From assembly GCA_034431435.1 (NCBI GenBank), contig DAOUDG010000086.1, positions 1-64,000 on the forward strand: DNA of 64,000 nt, given 5' to 3'. This DNA is from JAHCIE01 sp034431435 (GTDB lineage: Bacteria; Chloroflexota; Anaerolineae; Epilineales; JAHCIE01). Shown piece by piece: positions 56,763-64,000 of this stretch. Under the pieces are notes generated by a model, which worked only from the letters and a program-made list of their open reading frames with translations, did no database searches and had not been told where the DNA came from. The translations under genes and the position numbers were made by a program. The first letter of the stretch is position 1; the number at the start of each line of letters is the position of its first letter.

Positions 56763-58586
56763 TTACCTTGTGGCCGCGATACTGATGCTGTCGATGCCGC
56801 ACTCGACGAGGTTGTCGGGCGCCTCGTCGCCGCATTCCACCTGGAGGTAGATGGTCTGCCCGCGCAGGCGAGTCAGGTCCAGGCTGTGGCGGGTCCAGCC
56901 GGCGCCAGCGTTGAAGAAGGTTCCGAGTTCCTTGTAGGCGATCAGGGTGGGGTCGCCGAGTACCTTCACCACGAAGGTGTCGGCGTTGGTTGAGTTGGCG
57001 TCGTGGGCCATATAGCCATACCACGTCAGGGTCAGCCGTGAGACATCATCGGGCAGGGCGATGGGGACCGAGCGCGCCGTGGTCAGTCCGCCGTTGAGAT
57101 TCGTGCTGGCCGCCAGGCCTGTGACGAGAGCGTTGGGCACGCTCTGGGCGCGGCCCGGCTGCTTCGTCCCGTTGCTGCGTGTGGCCTGGGGCGCGCCCAT
57201 CTCCCATCTGCCGGCCGTCGCGGTGTCGGTTCCGTCGGGGTTCACGGTCCAGGTGCGCGCGCCGTCGAAACCCTCGCGGTAGACGTAGTTCGGCGGTGTC
57301 ACGCCACAATGCGCCTGCTCCTTGCCGATCAGGCGATAGGGACAGTCGGCCTGTTCCAGAAGGTACAGGACGGCCGCGCGGTTGCGGCTCGTCTCGCGGG
57401 GAATCACCGCGCCAGAGGGGTAGAAGCCACCGCCCGCCATGGAGGTGGGATACATCTCAAAGGTGTAGGCCAGGATACCGTGCTGGCCGTACAACCAGTC
57501 GGGGATGGAGCCATCGGTGATGTACAGCTGGCTGGATTGCTCCGCCGTGTAGTCATTGGTCGCTGCCATCGCCCGCCCCATCTCCACCAGGACGTCGTGG
57601 TCGTCCTGGGTCATGTCGGATGGGACTTCGGCGTAGGTATAGCCATAGGGCCACAGGACCAACTCACTGAACGTGTGGAAGTCGATACCGACGGTGATCT
57701 GCTGCCTACCATTGACGACGCGGCTGTTCACGAAGTCTCGCGCCGCCTGGGTCTCAGGCGCGGAGAAGGCCGACGGGCCGCGATACGTCTCGCTGGCCGG
57801 GTCGGCGCTACTGCCGCCGCAGCAGCCGAAGCGGTAGCCCCAGTTTCGGTTGAGGTCGGTGCCGACGGCGGGTGAGGTGGCATTGGGCTGGCGGTTCTTG
57901 CGCCACGACCGGTACATGCCTGAGGCGATGTCGTACTCGCCGCCGTCGGGATTCATGTCGAAGATCAACCACACCTCGCGCCCGTCAACCAGGGCTGAGA
58001 TGTCGGGGTTGATGTTGTACTCAGTCGTGAGCATGCGCAGGATGTACAGGCCCATCTCGACGGTCAGGTGCTCGCGGGCGTGCTGGTGGAAGGTGAACAA
58101 CACCTCTGGTACGTCGCGATCGACCGCCACATCTTTCGACACCTTGCCGGCCCAGATGGTGCGGCCCTCGTAACTCTCGCCGATGCTGAACAGGCGGAAG
58201 AGAGCAGGGTAGCGGGCGGCCGCGGCCTGTAGCTCGGTCACCATCTCAGCATAGTCGTGATAGGCCGAATCGGCGGGCGGAAAGGCCAGCGCCTGGGCAA
58301 GATCGCCGGTCGGCGTCTGAGCGTCGAAGCCCAGGGTGCGCACGGCTTCGACCTCGGTGGCCGTCGCCTCGATGAGGATGTAGTCGTGACCGACCTCCAG
58401 GATGTTTGCGCCTGTCGCTACAATCTGCGAGCGGGCCGTCACGTGGTGGACATCGGCAACGTAGTAGACCTGGGCGCGGTCCGGCTCGCCACTCTGGGCC
58501 GTCGCCGATGCTACGGCGATCAGGAGCAGGGTGAGGGCAAGACTGAGGCCACGGGCAATGGGGGCGATGCGCGAGTGGCACGGCAT
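56763..58586 (-). CDS. Secreted M14-family zinc carboxypeptidase
   Basis: 607 aa with signal peptide (SLALTLLLIAVASATAQ). An N-terminal pro-like region is followed by the M14 catalytic domain: HAREHLTVEMGLYIL (zinc ligands His and Glu), NRNWGYRFGCCGG with the substrate-binding Asn/Arg, DFHTFSELVLWPYGYTY (third zinc His), and YTFEMYP with the catalytic Glu. The C-terminal 150 residues form a jelly-roll domain (VSRLTLTWYGYMAHDANSTN). It should remove C-terminal residues from peptides outside the cell. GGAGGAA precedes ATG 58586 at a long spacing. Confidence 0.92.
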   Translation of the reverse strand: MPCHSRIAPIARGLSLALTLLLIAVASATAQSGEPDRAQVYYVADVHHVTARSQIVATGANILEVGHDYILIEATATEVEAVRTLGFDAQTPTGDLAQALAFPPADSAYHDYAEMVTELQAAAARYPALFRLFSIGESYEGRTIWAGKVSKDVAVDRDVPEVLFTFHQHAREHLTVEMGLYILRMLTTEYNINPDISALVDGREVWLIFDMNPDGGEYDIASGMYRSWRKNRQPNATSPAVGTDLNRNWGYRFGCCGGSSADPASETYRGPSAFSAPETQAARDFVNSRVVNGRQQITVGIDFHTFSELVLWPYGYTYAEVPSDMTQDDHDVLVEMGRAMAATNDYTAEQSSQLYITDGSIPDWLYGQHGILAYTFEMYPTSMAGGGFYPSGAVIPRETSRNRAAVLYLLEQADCPYRLIGKEQAHCGVTPPNYVYREGFDGARTWTVNPDGTDTATAGRWEMGAPQATRSNGTKQPGRAQSVPNALVTGLAASTNLNGGLTTARSVPIALPDDVSRLTLTWYGYMAHDANSTNADTFVVKVLGDPTLIAYKELGTFFNAGAGWTRHSLDLTRLRGQTIYLQVECGDEAPDNLVECGIDSISIAATR

Positions 58587-58684
58587 GGCGTGGGGTTCCT
58601 CCGAGGCGGCGGCGGGTTACGGCAAGTATACCACCGTTCACCCCGCCGCGCCTGATGCAACACGCCGCGAATGCCTACCGACCA

Positions 58685-59101
58685 TCAATGCGGCAACGAC
58701 TGGTCCTTGAGAATGTCGCGAATCTCGGTCAGCAGCACTACGCTAGGGTCGGGCTTGGCCGTGGCGGCCTCGCGCCGGTAGAGCTGGTTGACGGTCTTGA
58801 CCAGGAAGAAGACCGCTAGCGCCGTCAAGAGGAAGGTGATGAGGGTATTGATGAATGCGCCATAGCCGATAACGGGCGCGCCCGCCAGCTGGGCGGCGGC
58901 GTACGACTCATAGGTTTGTCCATCCAGGGATAAGAACAGGTCATTGAAGTTCACGCCGCCGAGCATGTAGCCGATGGGCGGCATGATGACGTCCTCGACC
59001 AGGGAGTTGACCACCGACGTGAAGGCCGCGCCCATGATGACACCGACGGCCAGGTCGATGACGTTGCCACGGGCGATGAAGTCGCGAAACTCCTTGAACA
59101 T
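58685..59101 (-). CDS. mscL: Large-conductance mechanosensitive channel
   Basis: 138-aa MscL. It opens under membrane tension to release solutes after hypo-osmotic shock. Canonical sequence: MFKEFRDFIARGNVIDLAVG (N-terminal helix and TM1 start), VIMGAAFTSVVNSLVEDVIM, PPIGYMLGGVNF, a second span FINTLITFLLTALAVFFLVK, and the C-terminal bundle with LLTEIRDIL. GGAG lies upstream of ATG 59101. It is 18 nt downstream of the 158-aa gene and probably co-transcribed with it. Confidence 0.96.
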   Translation of the reverse strand: MFKEFRDFIARGNVIDLAVGVIMGAAFTSVVNSLVEDVIMPPIGYMLGGVNFNDLFLSLDGQTYESYAAAQLAGAPVIGYGAFINTLITFLLTALAVFFLVKTVNQLYRREAATAKPDPSVVLLTEIRDILKDQSLPH

Positions 59102-59119
59102 GCAAATATCTCCGGTCGG

Positions 59120-59596
59120 CTACGCAGCGATGCCGAGGGTTGTGGCGATCTGCGCCAGGGCCGCCTTCTCGGCATCGCTGACGGGCGTGCCACCGATGCC
59201 CATGAAGCCACCCTCTTTGGCCGCGCCGGCCGCCTTCGTCGCAGCGTCCATGATCAACTGCTTATAGCCGGCGACGGCATCGGCATCCTGAGCCTGGACC
59301 GCGGCGATCGCCCCTTCAATCGTGGCGAGCATGCTTGCCTGCGTGGCGGCCATGTCGCTCTGGCGCTCGGGCATCACAGGCTTCTCTTTGGCCTGAAGCG
59401 CAGTGGCCATTGCCTGGATGATGCTGTTGGCGCTGGTCTTGGCGGCGTCAGTGACGGCGCTGACCACGGCTGCCGTCTCCTGCATGAGGCCGACGGGGTT
59501 ACTGACGTCCGCGAAGGAGATGTACATGCCCGCCACAAAGGGGGCGCTGAAAACCTTGTTCCAATCCTCTGGGCTGAAATCAGCCTGGGTAGCCAT
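59120..59596 (-). CDS. Uncharacterised soluble protein, paralogue of the gene at 20616
   Basis: 158 aa, helical, Ala-rich, no signal peptide or span. It shares FSPEDW near the start, a central SNPVGLMQET, and the C-terminal AAKEGGFMGIGGTPVSDAEK then ALAQIATTLGIAA with the 165-aa protein at 20616-21113. Function unknown. GGGAGG precedes ATG 59596. It is immediately upstream of mscL in an apparent operon, which hints at an envelope or osmotic-stress link that is not proven. Confidence 0.78.
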   Translation of the reverse strand: MATQADFSPEDWNKVFSAPFVAGMYISFADVSNPVGLMQETAAVVSAVTDAAKTSANSIIQAMATALQAKEKPVMPERQSDMAATQASMLATIEGAIAAVQAQDADAVAGYKQLIMDAATKAAGAAKEGGFMGIGGTPVSDAEKAALAQIATTLGIAA

Positions 59597-59692
59597 AAGT
59601 ATCCTCCCGGGGGTCGAGCAGGGATTGTATGCTAGCTTCAGGAAGCAACTATACTCCCATTCAGTCGTCGGGTCCAGGCGCAGGGCGAAGGC

Positions 59693-61102
<1,410 letters not shown>

Positions 61103-61171
61103 GTCGGCCTCCTTGCCGAGATGGGACCGGCCTCGGACGAGTGTGTTGCCGAGGGGAGTATACCACCGGAT

Positions 61172-61199
61172 GAGGGGGGAGACTAGAGACTGGAGACTG
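61172..61199 (+). repeat. Short-period direct repeat
   Basis: Three copies of GAGACT every 7-8 nt (gaGACTaGAGACTgGAGACTg) in the spacer upstream of the pxpA promoter. Same style as the short-period repeats at 286-370, 13773-13823 and 61995-62035. Confidence 0.55.
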
Positions 61200-61209
61200 C
61201 CGCTTGAGC

Positions 61210-61238
61210 TTGCCGGTTATGCGGCGTTGGGCTAAACT
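61210..61238 (+). promoter_or_regulatory. Promoter of pxpA, probably leaderless
   Basis: TTGCCG (61210-61215), 17-bp spacer, TAAACT (61233-61238); ATG of pxpA at 61245, six bases after the -10, and no Shine-Dalgarno. Same geometry as the polymerase promoter at 1677-1705. Confidence 0.55.
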
Positions 61239-61244
61239 CAGCGC

Positions 61245-62006
61245 ATGCGTATCGACCTCAACTGTGACATGGGCGAGAGTTTCGGCGCGTGGCGCATGGG
61301 CGCCGATGCCGACCTGATGCCTATCATTACCTCGGCCAACATCGCGTGCGGTTGGCACGCCGGCGACCCCGTGGTCATGGAGCGTACGGTACGCCTGGCC
61401 CTGGACCACGGCGTCGCCCTGGGCGCGCACCCCGGCTACCCCGATCTGCTTGGTTTCGGGCGGCGCAGCCTGGCCCTGTCGCCCGCCGAGGCGGAAGCGT
61501 ATGTCCTGTACCAGGTCGCCGCGCTGGCGGGCATCGCCCAGGCTCACGGCGCGCGCCTGGCCCACGTCAAGCCCCACGGCCAGCTGTATAACGACGCCGT
61601 CGCCAATCCGGCCCTGGCGGCGGCCATCGCCCGCGCCGTGGCCCGGCTCGACGACCGCCTGATTCTGGTGGGCCTGGCCGGGTCGGCGCTGGTCCAGGCG
61701 GGCCGCGACGCCGGGCTGACCGTGGCCGAGGAGGTATTCGCCGACCGCGTCTACGAGGCCGACGGCCGGCTGCGCTCGCGGCGGCTGCCCGACGCCATGC
61801 TTCACGACCCGGCCCGCTCGGCCGAGCAGGCGCTGCGTATGGTGCGCGACGGTGAGGTGATCGCCCATGACGGGACGGTTGTGCCCGTGCGCGCCGATAC
61901 CGTGTGCATCCACGGCGATGGCCCCACCGCGCCCGCTATCGCCCGTGAGCTGCGCGTCCGCCTGGAAGCGGCGGGGGTGGTGGTCATGAAGATGGGTGAT
62001 AAGTGA
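61245..62006 (+). CDS. pxpA: 5-oxoprolinase subunit A (LamB/YcsF family)
   Basis: 253-aa PxpA protein, the ATP-dependent 5-oxoprolinase component that with PxpB and PxpC opens 5-oxoproline to glutamate. Signatures: IDLNCDMGESFGAWRMGAD, ITSANIACGWHAGDPVVMER, GAHPGYPDLLGFGRRSLALS, HVKPHGQLYNDA and EVFADRVYEADGRLRSR. Length is normal. pxpB and pxpC are not in the window. Promoter geometry suggests a leaderless mRNA. Its stop TGA (62004-62006) is inside a TGATCA that also gives the stop codon of the convergent YkgJ-type gene. Confidence 0.93.
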   Translation: MRIDLNCDMGESFGAWRMGADADLMPIITSANIACGWHAGDPVVMERTVRLALDHGVALGAHPGYPDLLGFGRRSLALSPAEAEAYVLYQVAALAGIAQAHGARLAHVKPHGQLYNDAVANPALAAAIARAVARLDDRLILVGLAGSALVQAGRDAGLTVAEEVFADRVYEADGRLRSRRLPDAMLHDPARSAEQALRMVRDGEVIAHDGTVVPVRADTVCIHGDGPTAPAIARELRVRLEAAGVVVMKMGDK

Positions 62007-62035
62007 TCAGTGGTCAGTCATCGGTGGTCGGTCGT
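61995..62035. repeat. Short-period repeat covering the ends of two convergent genes
   Basis: Successive GTGAT-aaGTGATCA-GTGGTCA-GTCATC-GGTGGTC-GGTCGTC units of about 7-8 nt. The TGATCA at 62004-62009 provides a stop codon for both strands: TGA for pxpA and, reversed, TGA for the minus-strand gene, whose last residues (DDRPPMTDH) are encoded by the repeat. Confidence 0.7.
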
Positions 62036-62348
62036 CGACTCCCTGCTGCGCCAGCATCGCCAGCAGGTTGCGCGCTGCCCAGGGCACGCGGCAGTCGTAG
62101 TCGCGGCAGGCGCGGGGCCGCTCGGTGTGGATGAGGCACAGGTTGGTCGTGTCGTCCAGATAGGCGCAGCGGTCGCCATCGCGGGGCAGGACCCACAGGC
62201 CGTGGCGGCGCTCGGCGTAGCCCGCCGCGACCAGGGTGGCGTCCTCGGCGTAGTCGTCGGGATGTAGCGGGATGATGGCGAAGCCACGGCAGCACAGGGC
62301 GCGGCAGCGGTAACAGGGCGGCTCGCCCGCCAGACGACTCGTGTCCAA
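62007..62348 (-). CDS. YkgJ-family cysteine-cluster protein
   Basis: 113 aa. Cysteines are arranged as CYRCRALCC, then singly in GDRCAYLDD and TNLCLIH, then RACRDYDCRV. This is the CxxCxxxCC...C...C...C pattern of the YkgJ/zinc- or iron-chelating cluster family. It probably binds an Fe-S cluster or zinc; function unknown. No ATG is available. TTG 62348 is chosen because AGAGGAG lies eight bases before it; longer readings would run into the divergent oxidoreductase gene. The C-terminus is formed by a repeat. Confidence 0.75.
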   Translation of the reverse strand: MDTSRLAGEPPCYRCRALCCRGFAIIPLHPDDYAEDATLVAAGYAERRHGLWVLPRDGDRCAYLDDTTNLCLIHTERPRACRDYDCRVPWAARNLLAMLAQQGVDDRPPMTDH

Positions 62349-62372
62349 ATCAGCATCTCCTCTGGAGGCGCG

Positions 62373-63629
62373 ATGGTTCGCATCGGCATCGTCGGCGGTA
62401 GCCGCATCCTCAACGCCCACCTGCAAGGCTTCGCCCAACTGCGGGCAGCGGGTGTGGACGACTTTCGCATCACCGCCCTGACGGCGCGGGTCCGCGACGA
62501 CGCTCTCATGTTCCGTCAGCGCGGCGCGGGGCCGCCGCCCCGCCCGCCGGTCATGGACCCGGCGACGGGCGACCCCCTGGCCGCGCCCCACACCTACGTC
62601 AGCGACTTCCAGCCCGACGTGCTGCCCGAAGTATACACCGACTACGCGGCGATGATCGCCGACGGCGCGGTGGACGCCGTGCTGGACACGACGACGCTGG
62701 CCCTGCATCACCAGGTGGCCGACGTCGCCTTCGCCCACGGCAAGCACCTGCTGACCCAGAAGCCGCTGGCGGTGTCGGTACGGGCGGGACGGCGCATGGT
62801 GGACGACGCCAGGGCGCGCGGGCTGACGCTGGGGGTGTTCGAGAACGTGCGCCAGATGCGCCTGGTGCGGGCGGCGGCGTGGGCCGTCCAGCACGGGCTG
62901 ATTGGGACGCCCCAGCTCGCCATCCTGGGCAGCCTGGGCGGCGTGTGGTCGCCCGACAAGGTCGTTGCCGATACGCCCTGGCGTCACCAAAAGCTGCTGG
63001 CGGGCGGCGGCGGGACGCTCGACATCGGCGTCCACCAGTTCGACTGGCTGCGCGCGGTCATGGGCGAGGTCAACGCGGTGTTCGGCGTGGTGCGCGCCTT
63101 CGAGCCAACGCGGCGGCGGGTCGTAGGCGGCGTGACGGAGGCGATTCACGCCGACGTGGACGATACCTACCTGGCGACGGCCTATCTCGACCACGACGCG
63201 GTGGGCCAGCTGCTATGGTCGTGGGCGGGGCGTGGCGAGCCGGTGACGCTGCCCGATACGCCCGCCTTCCTGGGTAGCGAGGGTGGCATCCACGGTGGCT
63301 GGCTGGTGCGCGGGGGGCAGCGCGAGGACCTGCTGGCGCGCTTCGAGGCCGACATGACCGCCGACGAGCGGGCGCGGTGGTTCCCGCTGGGCCTGCGCGA
63401 GCCGTACGCCATCCTGCAACACGACTGGCTGAAGGCCATCGCCGCCGGGACCGACCCGGAGACGAGCGGCACGGAGGGCCTGCGCGACCTGGCGTGCGCC
63501 TTCGGCGTGATCGAGGCGTCGGCGCTGGGCCGCGTGGTCAGCGTCGATGAGGTGCTGAGCGGCGCGGTCGATGGCTATCAGCGCGGGATCGACGCGCACT
63601 ACGGGCTGCTGGCTGCTGGCCGAGGGTGA
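62373..63629 (+). CDS. Gfo/Idh/MocA-family oxidoreductase
   Basis: 418-aa NAD(P)-dependent oxidoreductase. The Rossmann start VRIGIVGGSRILNAHLQGF is followed by VDAVLDTTTLALHHQVADVA, HLLTQKPLAVSVRAGRRMVD with the EKP-like loop written QKP, and GGGGTLDIGVHQFDWLRAVM with the catalytic-site Asp and His. Substrates of this family are sugars, inositols or amino-sugar derivatives; this one is unknown. Note QKP in place of the usual EKP. GGAGG precedes ATG 62373. It is divergent from the YkgJ-type gene. Confidence 0.87.
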   Translation: MVRIGIVGGSRILNAHLQGFAQLRAAGVDDFRITALTARVRDDALMFRQRGAGPPPRPPVMDPATGDPLAAPHTYVSDFQPDVLPEVYTDYAAMIADGAVDAVLDTTTLALHHQVADVAFAHGKHLLTQKPLAVSVRAGRRMVDDARARGLTLGVFENVRQMRLVRAAAWAVQHGLIGTPQLAILGSLGGVWSPDKVVADTPWRHQKLLAGGGGTLDIGVHQFDWLRAVMGEVNAVFGVVRAFEPTRRRVVGGVTEAIHADVDDTYLATAYLDHDAVGQLLWSWAGRGEPVTLPDTPAFLGSEGGIHGGWLVRGGQREDLLARFEADMTADERARWFPLGLREPYAILQHDWLKAIAAGTDPETSGTEGLRDLACAFGVIEASALGRVVSVDEVLSGAVDGYQRGIDAHYGLLAAGRG

Positions 63630-63748
63630 CGCAGGCGCGCGGCGGGCGGCAAGCGAACGGGACGCGGACGCGCGCGGATGAAGAGAGGACTCCGACTGTC
63701 ACCCTGCCCCCCCTTCACCCCGCAGGCGGGGGGCGGGCGGGTGTGGGG

Positions 63749-63779
63749 TTGGCGCGAGCTGCCCCTGGCATGATATAAT
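63749..63779 (+). promoter_or_regulatory. Possible promoter of the secreted protein at the right edge
   Basis: TTGGCG (63749-63754) and TATAAT (63774-63779) with a long 19-bp spacer; the -10 is good, the -35 weak. Confidence 0.45.
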
Positions 63780-63809
63780 TGGCGGGGAGACTGCCCGTCA
63801 GAGGAAGCC

Positions 63810-64000
63810 ATGTCTGCCTCGACCCTTCGCCGCCTGATTCCCGTGAGCAGCGCCCTCGCCCTGGGGCTGGCCGTCGCCCTCGCGTCGGCGGCCGTCGCCC
63901 AGGGGCCGCCCGCCGCGCCGACGGCCGCCGTCATCGCCACGCCCACGCCCGCCTTTCCCAAGCTGCCCGACGACAACCTGGAGTTCGTGCGCCAGGTTAT
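63810..64000 (+). CDS. Secreted protein, N-terminal part only
   Basis: The first 63 codons are in the window. A signal peptide (MSASTLRRLIPVSSALALGL, then AVALASAAVAQ) with likely cleavage after AVA precedes a Pro/Ala/Thr-rich linker (PPAAPTAAVIATPTPAFPKL). The open frame continues past the right edge. GAGGAAG precedes ATG 63810. It is too short to assign a family; the linker type matches other exported proteins in this window. Confidence 0.75.
   Translation, partial: MSASTLRRLIPVSSALALGLAVALASAAVAQGPPAAPTAAVIATPTPAFPKLPDDNLEFVRQV

Overview
The window is GC-rich bacterial chromosome that most resembles Chloroflexota (Anaerolineae/Caldilineae-like). This assignment is inferred from the gene set: AfsR/NB-ARC/TPR regulators, tandem GT39 glycosyltransferases, LysM/YkuD wall proteins, a bactofilin pair, an F420-type reductase, a TrmB-type regulator and many secreted proteins ending signal peptides with AxA. 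There is one tRNA (Ser, anticodon CGA, no encoded CCA). I saw no rRNA, CRISPR array or transposase.

Layout. 0-4 kb: the 3' end of a large NB-ARC/TPR regulator carrying an in-frame inverted-repeat insertion, then a family-B DNA polymerase with a probably leaderless promoter. 4.2-8 kb: a TrmB-type regulator divergent from an operon of AIF-like FAD reductase, GTP cyclohydrolase I (folE) and RibD-C-type reductase; the shared intergenic region has two near-mirror promoters and two similar palindromic operators. 8-11.6 kb: a leftward envelope operon (excisionase-like HTH, LysM protein, LysM-YkuD transpeptidase, two-repeat lipoprotein) behind a consensus promoter. 11.7-25 kb: beta-lactamase-like hydrolase, aroC, tRNA-Ser, FAD monooxygenase, YdcF protein, DUF308 protein, Ca2+-type P-ATPase, TrmJ-like methylase, RodZ-like protein, TIGR01777 epimerase and a Rieske/helical-domain fusion. 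25-36 kb: iolB, CAP protein, HAD-IIA phosphatase, lipoate ligase-like protein, XRE-cupin regulator divergent from osmC, CPBP protease and two overlapping GT39 genes.

36-51 kb is an accessory-looking stretch of mostly small leftward genes: TetR, cupins, VOC proteins, SDR, cytochrome b/molybdopterin oxidoreductase fusion, F420-type reductase, CPBP protease, dihaem cytochrome c and an AfsR-like regulator. Inside it, at 41.2 kb, is an integron-type integrase (intI) without recognisable attC sites; its promoter faces a second, strong leftward promoter across a perfect 27-bp palindrome. 51-64 kb returns to core-like genes: glycerol-1-phosphate dehydrogenase-like protein, two bactofilins, secreted Ig-like, Gmad2/META and M14 peptidase proteins, mscL, a tryptophanase, pxpA, a YkgJ cysteine-cluster protein, a Gfo/Idh/MocA oxidoreductase and the start of a secreted protein.

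Cross-cutting signals: short-period repeats (periods of about 7-10 nt) lie inside or exactly at the ends of genes and appear to supply stop codons; several intergenic regions carry promoter-plus-palindrome regulatory designs; and two promoters (1.7 and 61.2 kb) would give leaderless mRNAs.
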